From contig NZ_AUHF01000001.1 of assembly GCF_000423045.1 (NCBI RefSeq), positions 310,001 through 374,000 on the forward strand: a DNA stretch of 64,000 nt, written 5' to 3'. A program made the translations under genes and the position numbers. The notes beneath the pieces are model-generated. The model was not told the origin of the DNA. It saw only the letters and a list, made by a program, of their open reading frames with translations, and did not search any database. Positions 38,516-47,973 of this stretch are shown piece after piece (positions within the stretch are counted from its first letter, which is position 1; every line of letters starts with the position of its first letter). Source of the stretch: Christiangramia portivictoriae DSM 23547. GTDB lineage: Bacteria; Bacteroidota; Bacteroidia; Flavobacteriales; Flavobacteriaceae.

Positions 38516-40975
38516 TTAAGATCCGCACATCAGGCAATCATCACCTTCAGCTTCTTTGGATTGTGCAATCAGCGCTTTTAGTTCTTCGGGAGACAATGCT
38601 CCTTCTGCTTCTGTTTTTTCTGAAACTACAGGCTGTGTATTTTCCTGAAGTTTTTCAGCAGCTCGTATAGGAGCTTCCGAAGTGACCGCAACTGGTTTCT
38701 GCTTTTTCTCTTTTTCGAGCGTGAATTTAATGGCATCTACTGCCGCTTTCGTTCGCAGGTAATACATTCCTGTTTTGAGTCCGCTTTTCCAGGCGTAGAA
38801 ATGCATGGAAGTAAGTTTGCTGTAATTCGCATTTTCCATGAACAGATTCAGTGACTGAGATTGATCGATAAAATAACCACGATGCCTTGACATATCAATG
38901 ATGTCCTTCATGCTCATTTCCCAGACCGTTTTATAAAGTTCCTTAAGGTCCTGTGGGATCACATCAATATTCTGAACAGAACCATTGTTTCTCATGATAG
39001 CGTTTTTCACTTCTTCTGTCCAAAGATCCCGTGTGACCAGATCTTCGAGTAAATGCTTGTTCACCACGATAAATTCTCCTGAAAGCACTCTGCGCGTATA
39101 AATATTGGAAGTATAGGGTTCAAAAGCTTCATTATTTCCTAAGATTTGCGAGGTAGATGCCGTTGGCATAGGTGCCAGCAGCAGCGAATTACGCACTCCG
39201 TTTTCCAGAATTTGCTTTCTCAATTTTCCCCAATCCCAGCGGCCGCTTAGTTCCTCATCTTTAATTCCCCACATGTTAAACTGAAATTCGCCCTGGCTAA
39301 TCGGCGATCCTTCATACGTGGAGTACGGGCCTTCAATTTTTGCGAGTTCCATGGAAGCCGTAACCGCAGCGAAATACAGAGTTTCAAAGATCTCCTGATT
39401 CAGTTTTTTTGCTTCATCGCTGGTAAACGGCATTCTTAGTTTAATAAAAGCATCAGCAAGTCCCTGCACTCCAAGACCAACAGGACGGTGACGCATATTG
39501 GAATTCTCGGCCTCCTTCACCGGGTAGTAATTTCTGTCAATGACCTTATTCAGGTTTTTGATCACTCTTTTCGTAATCCTGAAAAGTTCCCTGTGATCAA
39601 ATTCATTATTCTTAATGAACATCGGTAAGGCGATGGAGGCAAGGTTGCAAACGGCAACTTCATCCTTGCTGGTATATTCAAGAATTTCTGTACAGAGATT
39701 CGAAGAACGAATCGTCCCTAAATTCTTTTGATTGGATTTTCTATTGGCCGCATCCTTGTAAAGCATATATGGAGTACCGGTCTCAATTTGGGATTCCATG
39801 ATCTTCTCCCACAATTCCCGAGCTTTGATGGTTCTTCGACCTTTATTTTCAGCTTCATACTTTTCGTAAAGCGCTTCAAAATCATCTCCGTAAGTATCAA
39901 AGAGACCAGGACATTCATGCGGACACATAAGCGTCCAGCTGCCGTTTTCCTGTACCCTTTTCATAAATAGATCTGGGATCCACATGGCGTAGAATAAATC
40001 ACGGGCCCGCATTTCTTCTTTTCCATGGTTCTTTTTAAGATCCAGGAAATCAAAAATATCTGCATGCCATGGTTCCACATACATCGCAAAGGAACCTTTT
40101 CTTTTTCCGCCTCCCTGGTCCACGTACCTGGCGGTATCATTGAATACTCTTAGCATAGGAACAATTCCATTGGAAGTACCATTGGTTCCTGAAATATATG
40201 ACCCGGTTGCTCTCACATTGTGGATAGATAGACCTATACCTCCAGCAGATTGAGAGATCTTTGCAGTCTGCTTCAGCGTGTCGTAAATTCCATCGATGCT
40301 GTCGTCTATCATACTTAGTAGAAAACAGGAGGACATCTGCGGTTTTGGTGTTCCGGAGTTAAAAAGTGTTGGGGTAGCGTGGGTGAAGAACTTTTTAGAC
40401 ATAAGCTCATAGGTCTCTATTGCGCTATCAAGATCATCAGGATGGATCCCGATAGAAACACGCATCAACATATGCTGAGGTCTTTCAACGATCTTACCAT
40501 CCAGTTTTAAAAGGTAGGATCTTTCCAAAGTTTTAAAGCCGAAGTAGTCATAATTGAAATCCCGGTTGTAGATGATGGTAGAGTCCAGTTTTTCCTTATT
40601 CGCCATAATCACGTCATACACTTCGTCTGAAAGTAATGCTGCCTTTTCACTGGTACGGGGATTCACATATTCATAAAGATCTGTCATCACTTCAGAAAAG
40701 CTTTTCTTGGTGTTCTTATGAAGATTGGAAACTGATATCCTGGCAGCGAGTTTTGCGTAATCCGGATGAGAGGTGGTCATCGTTGCGGCGATTTCCGCAG
40801 CAAGATTATCAAGTTCACTGGTAGAAACATTATCATATAAACCTTCAATTACCCGCATGGCAACTTTTACAGGATCTACGAGTTCATTTAAACCATAGCA
40901 AAGTTTCTTCACTCTGGCAGTGATTTTATCGAACATTACAGGTTCTTTATGGCCATCTCTTTTTACTACATACAT
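38516..40975 (-). CDS. nrdA: ribonucleoside-diphosphate reductase, alpha subunit (class I)
   Basis: This is an 819-residue catalytic subunit. An N-terminal ATP-cone covers about residues 1-95 ([22 protein letters not shown]). The active-site landmarks are [56 protein letters not shown] and [21 protein letters not shown], and the redox cysteine pair is at the extreme C-terminus (DDCLMCGS). With NrdB it reduces ribonucleoside diphosphates in the cytoplasm. The intact ATP-cone predicts activation by ATP and inhibition by dATP. nrdB lies upstream in the transcription order, with 145 bp between the two. Confidence 0.97.
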   Translation of the reverse strand: MYVVKRDGHKEPVMFDKITARVKKLCYGLNELVDPVKVAMRVIEGLYDNVSTSELDNLAAEIAATMTTSHPDYAKLAARISVSNLHKNTKKSFSEVMTDLYEYVNPRTSEKAALLSDEVYDVIMANKEKLDSTIIYNRDFNYDYFGFKTLERSYLLKLDGKIVERPQHMLMRVSIGIHPDDLDSAIETYELMSKKFFTHATPTLFNSGTPKPQMSSCFLLSMIDDSIDGIYDTLKQTAKISQSAGGIGLSIHNVRATGSYISGTNGTSNGIVPMLRVFNDTARYVDQGGGKRKGSFAMYVEPWHADIFDFLDLKKNHGKEEMRARDLFYAMWIPDLFMKRVQENGSWTLMCPHECPGLFDTYGDDFEALYEKYEAENKGRRTIKARELWEKIMESQIETGTPYMLYKDAANRKSNQKNLGTIRSSNLCTEILEYTSKDEVAVCNLASIALPMFIKNNEFDHRELFRITKRVIKNLNKVIDRNYYPVKEAENSNMRHRPVGLGVQGLADAFIKLRMPFTSDEAKKLNQEIFETLYFAAVTASMELAKIEGPYSTYEGSPISQGEFQFNMWGIKDEELSGRWDWGKLRKQILENGVRNSLLLAPMPTASTSQILGNNEAFEPYTSNIYTRRVLSGEFIVVNKHLLEDLVTRDLWTEEVKNAIMRNNGSVQNIDVIPQDLKELYKTVWEMSMKDIIDMSRHRGYFIDQSQSLNLFMENANYSKLTSMHFYAWKSGLKTGMYYLRTKAAVDAIKFTLEKEKKQKPVAVTSEAPIRAAEKLQENTQPVVSEKTEAEGALSPEELKALIAQSKEAEGDDCLMCGS

Positions 40976-41120
40976 GGGCTAGTGTTGTTTTTCAGGAGCT
41001 TAAGTCTGGACAAAAGCATCCTGCCCCGGTCTTGCAACCAGATTAATAATTCTGAAATTTAAATTGGTTTATGGAAAAGCTCAACAAGCGCTGCATTGGG
41101 GGACGCAGCGCAGTTGGACT

Positions 41121-42098
41121 TTAGAAATCGGCATCAAAGCTGATTTCATCTGATTCTTTATTCTTATTCATCACTCCTGCTTTCTGGTATTCGCTCACTC
41201 TTTTTTCGAAGAAGTTCGTCTTGCCCTGCAGGTTGATCATATCCATGAAATCGAATGGATTTGAAACATTGAATTCTTTCTCACATTCCAGTTCTACAAG
41301 TAGTCGATCTGTAACAAATTCAAGATACTGGGTCATTAATTTTGCATTCATCCCGATAAGGCTCACCGGTAGTGATTCAGTTACGAATTCACGTTCGATG
41401 TTAAGTGCATCTATGATGATTCTGCGTATTTTTTCCTTCGGAACCTTATTAACAAGGTGATTGTTGTGTAAATGAACTGCGAAATCGCAATGCATCCCTT
41501 CGTCCCTTGAAATTAACTCATTGGAGAACGTAAGCCCGGGCATGAGTCCGCGTTTTTTAAGCCAGAATATGGAGCAGAAGGCTCCGCTGAAGAATATTCC
41601 TTCTACTGCTGCAAAAGCGATGAGCCTTTCTGCAAACGAATCTGATTCGATCCAGTTCAACGCCCAGTCTGCTTTTCTTTTGATAGCAGGGAATACCTCG
41701 ATTGCTTTAAATAACTGATTCTTTTCCTTTTCATCTTTTACATACGTGTCGATCAAAAGAGAATAGGTCTCAGAATGAATATTTTCCATCATGATTTGAA
41801 AACCGTAGAAAAACTTGGCTTCAGAATATTGCACCTCATTCACGAAGTTTTCGGCCAGATTTTCGTTTACAATGCCGTCTGAAGCAGCGAAGAAAGCCAG
41901 AATATGTTTGATGAAATAGCGTTCATCTGCATTCAGTTTGTTGGACCAGTCGGTTAAATCCTGGTGTAGATCAATTTCTTCCGCAGTCCAGAAGCAGGCT
42001 TCCATTTTCTTATACCAGTCCCAAATGTCGTTATGTTTGATTGGAAAGATCACAAATCGATCTTTGTTTTCCTGTAATATTGGTTCTATTTGAGACAT
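41121..42098 (-). CDS. nrdB: ribonucleoside-diphosphate reductase, beta subunit (class Ia)
   Basis: This is a 325-residue R2 subunit carrying the di-iron/tyrosyl radical. Ligand motifs are [16 protein letters not shown] near the N-terminus, [13 protein letters not shown] (Glu, His and the probable radical Tyr) and [14 protein letters not shown] with [18 protein letters not shown]. The sequence is of the eukaryote-like R2 type common in the phylum. The C-terminus ([10 protein letters not shown]) ends in the aromatic tail used to dock on NrdA. It is the first gene of an nrdB-nrdA-dgt run. Confidence 0.97.
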   Translation of the reverse strand: MSQIEPILQENKDRFVIFPIKHNDIWDWYKKMEACFWTAEEIDLHQDLTDWSNKLNADERYFIKHILAFFAASDGIVNENLAENFVNEVQYSEAKFFYGFQIMMENIHSETYSLLIDTYVKDEKEKNQLFKAIEVFPAIKRKADWALNWIESDSFAERLIAFAAVEGIFFSGAFCSIFWLKKRGLMPGLTFSNELISRDEGMHCDFAVHLHNNHLVNKVPKEKIRRIIIDALNIEREFVTESLPVSLIGMNAKLMTQYLEFVTDRLLVELECEKEFNVSNPFDFMDMINLQGKTNFFEKRVSEYQKAGVMNKNKESDEISFDADF

Positions 42099-42525
42099 AA
42101 ACGGGAGGTTTTGGGTATTTTGATATAATTTATTCTTTCGTTCTCTAACAAAGATTTAAAAATCAGGCATATAAAAGGAGAATTTGGAAGGAAGCTTTTC
42201 AACAAAGTTTTCAACAGGTGAAAATTTTATGATTCTTATATTTCTGTTAAACTGAAGGGTCAACTAATTGTAAAACAGGGATATAATGTATGTTAAGAGT
42301 TTTTGAAAAGAAATAGCGAATTTCCGGGAATACGACTTTTGTTGAACCATATTCTGAGATGAAAATAGCGCTAAAATTGATGCTTTCTTCTGGCTGAACC
42401 TAGCTGATGTAGGATTTGAAAAAAATTGTTTTGAAAAACCTTCCGAAGAAAAGATTAAACAAAATAGCTAAGTGATCACTGCATCGATGCTTCTAAAAAA
42501 AATGCTGGAAAAGGTAAATCTTAAT
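42099..42525. other. nrdB upstream region, no gene seen
   Basis: These 427 bases contain no supported gene. A 12-bp tandem repeat has TTTTCAACA at 42196-42204 and again at 42208-42216, followed by TGAAAA in the opposite sense. It lies about 100-120 bp upstream of nrdB and could be a regulator or DnaA-like site. No exact NrdR-like box was recognised. Confidence 0.5.
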
Positions 42526-43098
42526 TTATTTATTCTGAATTTCGTCTGCGATAACAGTTAATTCCTGGTACCATTCTTCGCCAAATTTACGTACCAGCGC
42601 TTCTTTTACGAACTTGTAGATAGGTACCTGTAATTCTGCTCCAAGACTGCAGGCATCATCACAAATCTCCCAGCGATGATAGTTCACGGCAGAAAAAGAG
42701 GTGTATTCCTGGATCCTTACCGGGTAAAGATGACAGCTTACCGGCTTTTTCCAGTCGATATCACCCTGGTTGTAGGCTTCTTCGATACCACATAGAGCTG
42801 TTCCTTTTTCATCGAAGGTAACATAAGCACAATCGGCATCGTTAATGAGCGGAGTTTCGATTTCGCCATTTTCGCGGGTAATGTAAACACCCTGTCGTTC
42901 GATGGCTTCTATACCTTCAGGACGAAGGTATTGTTTTACTTTAGGATAGATCTTTTCCATGATCTCACGCTCTTCTGGTTCTACAGGTGCGCCGGCTTCC
43001 CCATCGATACAGCATGCGCCTTTACACGCAGAAAGATTACACAAAAAATCATTTTTGATGATCTCTTCAGAAACTAAAGTCTTACCTAATTGAAACAT
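42526..43098 (-). CDS. DUF3109 family cysteine-rich protein
   Basis: This 190-residue cytoplasmic protein has a cysteine pattern (CNLSACKGACC near residue 20, then CAYV, CGIEEAY, CHLYPVRI and CDDAC) that resembles zinc- or iron-sulfur-binding YkgJ/UPF0153-type proteins. The name DUF3109 comes from the FQLGKTLVSEEIIKNDFLCNL start and the CHLYPVRI block. The ligand count suggests a bound metal, but the function is unknown. It stands alone, divergent from the MarC gene. Confidence 0.85.
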   Translation of the reverse strand: MFQLGKTLVSEEIIKNDFLCNLSACKGACCIDGEAGAPVEPEEREIMEKIYPKVKQYLRPEGIEAIERQGVYITRENGEIETPLINDADCAYVTFDEKGTALCGIEEAYNQGDIDWKKPVSCHLYPVRIQEYTSFSAVNYHRWEICDDACSLGAELQVPIYKFVKEALVRKFGEEWYQELTVIADEIQNK

Positions 43099-43199
43099 AT
43101 TGCAAAGATAGATCTATCCTTTTACAGTCCTAAAAAAATATCCTTCAAATTTGCTTGAAATTTATTCAGCTCATGGATGGTCAATCAGAAATCTTGAAT

Positions 43200-43207
43200 T
43201 ATTTTTG
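43200..43207 (+). promoter_or_regulatory. -7 element TATTTTTG of the marC-like operon
   Basis: This is an exact TAnnTTTG match 25 bases upstream of the ATG at 43233. No convincing TTG is seen at the -33 position. Confidence 0.4.
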
Positions 43208-43232
43208 CCGCTTATTTTTAAAGATTTAGGCT

Positions 43233-43811
43233 ATGTTTAAAGTATTGGACTTCAAGCAAATATTCACCGCCGGGATGATTCTTTTTGCGGTCATAGACAT
43301 CGTAGGAAGTATTCCTATTATCATCGATCTTCGAAAAAAGGTGGGTCATATACAAAGTGAAAAAGCATCCATCGTTGCTGGTTGTTTGATGGTCATTTTT
43401 CTATTCCTTGGAAAAGAGATCCTGAATTTAATTGGAATCGATGTGAATTCATTTGCTGTTGCCGGTTCTTTTATTCTATTTTTCCTGGCATTGGAGATGA
43501 TCCTGGGAATTAGTCTTTACAAGGATGATGCTCCCGAATCTGCTTCTATCGTGCCACTGGCGTTCCCACTGGTAGCCGGGGCGGGAACAATGACCACTTT
43601 GGTCTCCCTGCAGGCTGAATATGAAACCATAAATATCATTGTCGCTATCATATTCAATATTATATTTGTATACCTGGTCCTTAAAGCTTCCGGACGTATC
43701 GAGAAGATTCTTGGGTCTCAGGGTATTAATGTAATTAGAAAAGTTTTTGGAGTGATCCTGCTTGCGATTGCCGTTAAGCTGTTCGCCGCAAATATTCAGA
43801 ATTTATTTTAA
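43233..43811 (+). CDS. MarC/UPF0056 family membrane protein
   Basis: This 192-residue protein has six predicted membrane helices: GMILFAVIDIVGSIPIII, AGCLMVIFLFLG, FAVAGSFILFFLALEMILG, VPLAFPLVAGAGTMTTLV, NIIVAIIFNIIFVYLVL and VFGVILLAIAVKLFA. The PLAFPLVAGAG motif is typical of MarC. Despite the historical name, a role in multidrug resistance is not supported for the family. It overlaps the next small gene by one base and begins a three-gene unit. Confidence 0.9.
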   Translation: MFKVLDFKQIFTAGMILFAVIDIVGSIPIIIDLRKKVGHIQSEKASIVAGCLMVIFLFLGKEILNLIGIDVNSFAVAGSFILFFLALEMILGISLYKDDAPESASIVPLAFPLVAGAGTMTTLVSLQAEYETINIIVAIIFNIIFVYLVLKASGRIEKILGSQGINVIRKVFGVILLAIAVKLFAANIQNLF

Positions 43812-44005
43812 TGAAGTATTTTATTTATTTCATCATTTTCCTGGCCGTAGTATTTATTGGAGTGAGCATAGGTTCACTTGACCTGAATGCACTTCTTGAA
43901 GGAAATAGTGCCAATGCGCTCATCGTCATTCTTGCAAGTCTTTGTGTCATTATTTTGATGACGATCCTTCTGGTTTCCAGAACGATTTCTAAAAAACATG
44001 GGTAA
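43811..44005 (+). CDS. 64-residue two-helix membrane protein
   Basis: It has two membrane segments (FIYFIIFLAVVFIGVSIGS and ALIVILASLCVIILMTILLVS) joined by a polar loop (LDLNALLEGNSAN), with a basic tail. The layout resembles LapA-type small membrane proteins, but no strong motif is present. It overlaps the MarC gene by one base and the following FAD protein gene by eight bases, so it is clearly part of one transcription unit. The function is unknown. Confidence 0.72.
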   Translation: MKYFIYFIIFLAVVFIGVSIGSLDLNALLEGNSANALIVILASLCVIILMTILLVSRTISKKHG

Positions 44006-44615
44006 CTTTCAATACGATGTAATGATTGTTGGAGCCGGCGCAGCGGGAATTTCCTGTGCCCTGGTTCTGGGTTCAGCCCTTAAAAAGCCATATGCGGAAA
44101 ACCGAAAAGTAGGGATTTTGCTACATCACAGGAACTCCCATTTAAATTCGGCTCTGCTTAATAATGCCTTCGGAATAGCTCCCGGAACCAATGGCAGAGA
44201 GTTGTTGGAGAAAAGCATCACGCATCTGGAAGAACTTTATCCCGATGTTGAACTAATTCAGAAAGAGAAGGCAAAGGAAATCCTCTCCCAAGCTGAAGGT
44301 TTTCAACTTACCACCAATAAGAATGTGTACACTTCAGAAAGGATTGTAATCGCTACTGGTTACACGAGTCCTATTAGAATTAAGGGAATGGAAGAATACG
44401 TCATTCCGCATCAAAAGGCAAAAGTTGAGAAAGCACGCATACAGCTAAGAAATGTGGATCATCTTGTAGCTAAAGGATTATATGTGGCTGGCACCCTGGC
44501 AGGCTGGCGCAGTCAATATTCCATCGCTGCAGGAAGTGGTGCGGCAGTAGCTACAGATATACTAACCGAATGGAATAACGGTGAGCATAGCAAAATCCAT
44601 GATAAGCTAGCGTAG
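43998..44615 (+). CDS. short FAD-dependent oxidoreductase (thioredoxin-reductase-like, lacks NADP domain)
   Basis: This 205-residue protein has an N-terminal Rossmann motif VGAGAAGISCAL, an ATGY FAD segment (IVIATGYTSPIRI) and a C-terminal GLYVAGTLAGWRSQYSIAAGSGAAVATDIL flavin-contact motif. The usual middle NAD(P)H domain with its CxxC is missing; thioredoxin-reductase family members are normally about 310 residues. The frame is intact, so this looks like a natural FAD-only form rather than a truncation. The electron donor is unknown. It is the last gene of the MarC unit. Confidence 0.8.
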   Translation: MGNFQYDVMIVGAGAAGISCALVLGSALKKPYAENRKVGILLHHRNSHLNSALLNNAFGIAPGTNGRELLEKSITHLEELYPDVELIQKEKAKEILSQAEGFQLTTNKNVYTSERIVIATGYTSPIRIKGMEEYVIPHQKAKVEKARIQLRNVDHLVAKGLYVAGTLAGWRSQYSIAAGSGAAVATDILTEWNNGEHSKIHDKLA

Positions 44616-44909
44616 AAAGAAGATCATCAGGCTTATAGGGAGCGTGATTGCAGCGAGGATCATCAATACCTGGTGCAGATTTCTAAAAACAAGGGCGGTT
44701 TTGAGCTTCCGCTTAAAGTGCTCATCCTCGTTGTGTTTCATGGCATCCCGCATTAAGTTTCTGGAAACGTTGGAGTGATTTACGATGATATCCTTCTGTA
44801 AAAATAGCGAAGTGCTGTTATCCAAAAGACGGAAACTTACCGCCAGTATAAATAGCAGTAATGGAGTAAGCGGCCAGATCGCTGAAAGGTATTCCAGAAA
44901 TTCGTTCAT
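44607..44909 (-). CDS. small membrane protein with two helices, unknown
   Basis: This 100-residue protein has a first membrane helix near residues 12-28 (PLTPLLLFILAVSFRLL), a charged middle (MRDAMKHNEDEHFKRKLK), and a second helix near 80-99 (VLMILAAITLPISLMIFFL). No family is recognised. It overlaps the end of the FAD gene by nine bases on the other strand and starts 15 bp after the CtpA gene on its own strand, so it may be the third gene of the dCMP deaminase-CtpA unit. Confidence 0.65.
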   Translation of the reverse strand: MNEFLEYLSAIWPLTPLLLFILAVSFRLLDNSTSLFLQKDIIVNHSNVSRNLMRDAMKHNEDEHFKRKLKTALVFRNLHQVLMILAAITLPISLMIFFLR

Positions 44910-44924
44910 GAACGACCTAAATTA

Positions 44925-46517
44925 TTATTTTTCCATCGACAACTGGATCACTTTCTCGATTAATCGATCATCTTCATTTAAATACCGTTCAAATACATTG
45001 CTTCCAAACAATTGCTGAGCAATTTCAGCTTTGAGATATTTTTTTAAGATGGGCTTTCGTTTTTCACTTATATTTCCCAGGCCAATGTTCTGATACTTGA
45101 GATAGCGATTAAAATCGTAAATGATCCTGTCTGAAATTTCAATCTTTTCACGGAAATTTTTTGTGGTGATACTGTTATAAAATGTGCGATCCTTTTCCAG
45201 CAGATCGAAGACGAATCGGCTCATGTAGCCGCCTCTTAGTAGTAGAGTAAGTTTTTCCTTTTCCAGGTTCGTGTCTTTTGGAACAAAAATATCTGGAATG
45301 ATCCCGCCACCACCATAAACAACTTTTCCGCCTGGAGTTACGTACCGCAAGCTATCATTAGTAACGATCGAATCCCGGCTGCTTAATTCTCCATTTTCAT
45401 AGCGCTCCATGTAATCATTGAAGTAAGATTCGTTCCCGTTATCGTAAGGTTTCTGGATAGATCGACCCGTAGGGGTGTAGTACCTGGCAATGGTAAGTCG
45501 TACCGCACTGCCATCTCCCAGTTCCATTTCACGTTGAACCAGTCCTTTCCCATAAGAGCGTCGACCAACAATGGTTCCCACATCGTTATCCTGAAGAGCT
45601 CCGGCAACTACTTCGCTGGCAGAAGCAGAGTTTTCGTTGATAAGGACAAAGACTTTCCCGTTCTCAAAGGAACCTTCCCTCTGTGCAAAGGTTTCTTCAA
45701 TAGATCCGCTTTTGTTTTTTGTGAATAGAATGAGTTTGTCGTCCTTGATAAATTCGTCGGCAATGTTGATCGCTTCAGATAAATAACCCCCGGGATTATC
45801 TCTTAGATCGAGGGCAATTTGCCTGGCGCCATTGGCTTTCAGTTCCTGGATAGCCTCGCTAAATTCTTCATAGGTAGTTTCAGAAAAACGATCGATTTTG
45901 ATATAGCCGAGGTCCTTGGTAAGCATATAGCTGGCATCTACGCTTTTAATGGGTACTACACCTCTTCTAACGTTAAAAGTGAGTAATTCGTCGTTTCCCT
46001 TCCGTAGAACTTTTAAGGCGACCTTTGTGTTTTCCTTGCCCTTTAATTGTGCGATAACCGAATCCTCTGTGACATCATTTTTAAATAGGGGTTTACCATT
46101 CGCGTAAAGAATCCTGTCGCCACCGCGAATCCCGATTTTTGCGCTGGGTCCACCTTCAAGAGCCTGTATCACAACGATGGTATCATTTACCTGGTAAAAG
46201 CTTACGCCAATTCCTACAAAATCACCCTTCATATTCTCGCTTACCCTGGCGTATTCATCCTTTGGAATATAGACAGAATGCGGATCCAGGTTTTCCAGAA
46301 TCTTATTGACGGTCACATCTACAATACTATCGGTATTTACATCGTCTACATATTCATAATCTATATAATCGATGAGCCTGTTTAGTTTCTGCTTTTTCGG
46401 GTTGGCAGAGAACAATTCATCACCTGGATCAAAATTAAGTCTTGCACCCAGGATCAATCCCGCGGCACATGCGATACTTAACAGTAAAGGGGTATATATT
46501 TTATTTCTTTTTTTCAA
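44925..46517 (-). CDS. C-terminal processing peptidase (S41, CtpA-like)
   Basis: This 530-residue exported or membrane-anchored serine peptidase has an N-terminal hydrophobic segment (LLLSIACAAGLILGA). A PDZ domain lies at about residues 85-180 (FVGIGVSFYQVNDTIVVIQALEGGPS), followed by the S41 domain: catalytic Ser in NENSASASEVVAGALQD and catalytic Lys in GRRSYGKGLVQ. About 130 C-terminal residues follow the catalytic core. It would cleave C-termini of periplasmic or membrane proteins. Its start overlaps the dCMP deaminase stop by four bases. Confidence 0.93.
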   Translation of the reverse strand: MKKRNKIYTPLLLSIACAAGLILGARLNFDPGDELFSANPKKQKLNRLIDYIDYEYVDDVNTDSIVDVTVNKILENLDPHSVYIPKDEYARVSENMKGDFVGIGVSFYQVNDTIVVIQALEGGPSAKIGIRGGDRILYANGKPLFKNDVTEDSVIAQLKGKENTKVALKVLRKGNDELLTFNVRRGVVPIKSVDASYMLTKDLGYIKIDRFSETTYEEFSEAIQELKANGARQIALDLRDNPGGYLSEAINIADEFIKDDKLILFTKNKSGSIEETFAQREGSFENGKVFVLINENSASASEVVAGALQDNDVGTIVGRRSYGKGLVQREMELGDGSAVRLTIARYYTPTGRSIQKPYDNGNESYFNDYMERYENGELSSRDSIVTNDSLRYVTPGGKVVYGGGGIIPDIFVPKDTNLEKEKLTLLLRGGYMSRFVFDLLEKDRTFYNSITTKNFREKIEISDRIIYDFNRYLKYQNIGLGNISEKRKPILKKYLKAEIAQQLFGSNVFERYLNEDDRLIEKVIQLSMEK

Positions 46518-46948
46518 TGTTCCTCCAGTTCAGTAATCTGTTCCAGTTCCACGCCAGCTTTTCGAAGAAAGTCCAGCCCGGCGTTGTCTTTATAGTCAAT
46601 TTGATACACCAGGCGTTTGATCCCGGATTGATGAATGAGCTTACTGCAATCTTTGCAAGGTGACATTGTGATATACAAAGTAGCATCTTTACAACTTTGT
46701 GTAGAGCCAGCTACCTTCAGGATCGCATTGGCCTCAGCGTGCAGTACATACCATTTGGTGTATCCTTCCTCATCTTCACAGAAGTTCTCAAATCCACTTG
46801 GGGTACCATTGTAACCATCTGAGATGATCATTCTATCCTTTACTATTAACGCGCCAACCTGTTTTCTATTACAATGTGATAGTTTACTCCATTCCCGGGC
46901 GATACGAAGATAAGCGCGATCAAATTTGAGTTGTTTTTGCTGATTCAT
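46514..46948 (-). CDS. dCMP deaminase family protein
   Basis: This 144-residue cytidine/dCMP deaminase family enzyme has its zinc site in LHAEANAIL (His and catalytic Glu) and SPCKDCSKLI (two Cys). The N-terminal segment FDRAYLRIAREWSKLSHC and NRKQVGALIVKDRMIISDGYNGTPSG are typical of dCMP deaminases of the ComEB type, which make dUMP for thymidylate synthesis. Length and motifs are complete. It overlaps the CtpA gene by four bases, so the two are probably co-translated although functionally unrelated. Confidence 0.9.
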   Translation of the reverse strand: MNQQKQLKFDRAYLRIAREWSKLSHCNRKQVGALIVKDRMIISDGYNGTPSGFENFCEDEEGYTKWYVLHAEANAILKVAGSTQSCKDATLYITMSPCKDCSKLIHQSGIKRLVYQIDYKDNAGLDFLRKAGVELEQITELEEH

Positions 46949-47035
46949 AGGAATTCAATAGCTCTTTGCACTGTATTATTAATTACCTGCAAATTAAAAG
47001 ATTATTGCGAAAATTTGTGATTCGTAAGCTTAAAT

Positions 47036-47623
47036 CTACAATGCCAGATAGGTTTCCTGCAGGATTGGTAGAATGACGCCAATTACGATAGAGGCGGTAA
47101 CGATGATCCAGTCCCTTTTAGAGACTTTTAGTAGATTCTGACAAACAAATCCAATGATCATTACTGCCAGCACAACCAGTATTTGTGCAGCTTCGATCCC
47201 AAGAGCGAACTCTACCAGCGGCCAGAACTTACTGCTGGTCCCAGAAGCGATCATTTTAAAATAGGAAGAAAAGCCCAGTCCATGAACGAGTCCGAAAAAA
47301 GCTGTAGTGAAATATAGAAGATTATAATTGGTGTGACGCACCTTTTTACCGGCGGTAGCGATATCGAAAATCGCTGTGGCGAGGATCGTAACCGGAATTA
47401 AAAACTCTACATAATTAGGGTCTACTTTAAGAATTTTGTAAACCGAAAGAAATAACGCGAGAGTATGTCCAACTGTAAATAAGGTTACCAGGCCAAGGAC
47501 TCTTTTCCAGGTCGTAAAACCATAAGAAGCTACCAAAACAACCAGAAAAAGAACATGGTCATAAGCCTGCCAGTCTAAAACGTGATCCAAACCAAGCTCG
47601 AAATAAACCCAAAATTGTGACAT
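47036..47623 (-). CDS. HupE/UreJ family membrane protein
   Basis: This 195-residue protein has about six membrane helices and begins with the family segment GLDHVLDWQAYDHVLFLVVL. The motif VTLFTVGHTLALFL follows, and FGLVHGLGFSSYFK is the His-containing motif of the HupE/UreJ_2 group. HupE/UreJ proteins are linked to nickel import in some bacteria, but no urease or hydrogenase gene lies nearby, so the role here is open. The gene stands alone. Confidence 0.88.
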   Translation of the reverse strand: MSQFWVYFELGLDHVLDWQAYDHVLFLVVLVASYGFTTWKRVLGLVTLFTVGHTLALFLSVYKILKVDPNYVEFLIPVTILATAIFDIATAGKKVRHTNYNLLYFTTAFFGLVHGLGFSSYFKMIASGTSSKFWPLVEFALGIEAAQILVVLAVMIIGFVCQNLLKVSKRDWIIVTASIVIGVILPILQETYLAL

Positions 47624-47800
47624 AATACGCTGTTATAGGGCCTCGAAAGTACGACTTATTCATAAAATTGCCAAGGTCTCAGCTTGCTTTTGGCCTGAGG
47701 CTTAAGCCTGAAAAAATACCCTTTTAGTGGTATTTTAATGAAGACCAATCACGAGTATTTTAGTGCAGTGAAACAATTTGTGTGTTATTGAAGCCAAAAA

Positions 47801-47826
47801 TGCATTTTGAGTAGGGTCAAAATGCA
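47801..47826 (+). repeat. perfect 10-bp inverted repeat with GTAGGG loop
   Basis: TGCATTTTGA and TCAAAATGCA are exact reverse complements separated by GTAGGG. It could be an RNA hairpin or a protein-binding operator. It does not lie next to a known promoter and is followed by a purine run and a terminator. Confidence 0.6.
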
Positions 47827-47854
47827 AAACTGTATTTCTTAGGGGGAATCCAGA

Positions 47855-47959
47855 ATGGTTTATTACGAGCTTCTGCAGCAAATTGTTAAATGGTATCATA
47901 GCCTTCGGTTTTTATCGAAGGCTTTTCCTTTTTCAGGTTTGGTAAATAACCGGCAATGA
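47855..47959 (+). CDS. possible 34-residue small protein, doubtful
   Basis: An ATG at 47855, seven bases after AGGGGGAA, opens a 34-codon frame ending at TGA 47959 (MVYYELLQQIVKWYHS start). The frame runs through the terminator stem-loop, which argues against full translation. Unusually for this phylum, the purine run resembles a good ribosome binding site. No family is recognised. Confidence 0.2.
   Translation: MVYYELLQQIVKWYHSLRFLSKAFPFSGLVNNRQ
47900..47930 (+). terminator. intrinsic terminator with no annotated gene upstream
   Basis: AGCCTTCG pairs with CGAAGGCT around a GTTTTTAT loop, followed by TTTTCCTTTTT. The T tail is on the plus strand only, but the nearest plus-strand gene upstream ends at 44615, more than 3 kb away. 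Confidence 0.65.
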
Positions 47960-47965
47960 TTTGAT

Positions 47966-47973
47966 TATATTTG
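47966..47973 (+). promoter_or_regulatory. -7 element TATATTTG of the PAS-LuxR regulator
   Basis: This is an exact TAnnTTTG match. TTG at 47939-47941 is 24 bases upstream, slightly long for the -33 element. It leaves about 13-19 bases to the ATG at 47993 and argues against a GTG start at 47975. Confidence 0.5.

Noticed and set aside
47036-47623. HupE/UreJ-like gene as sign of a urease or hydrogenase cluster
   Set aside because: No urease, hydrogenase or nickel maturation gene is present in the window.
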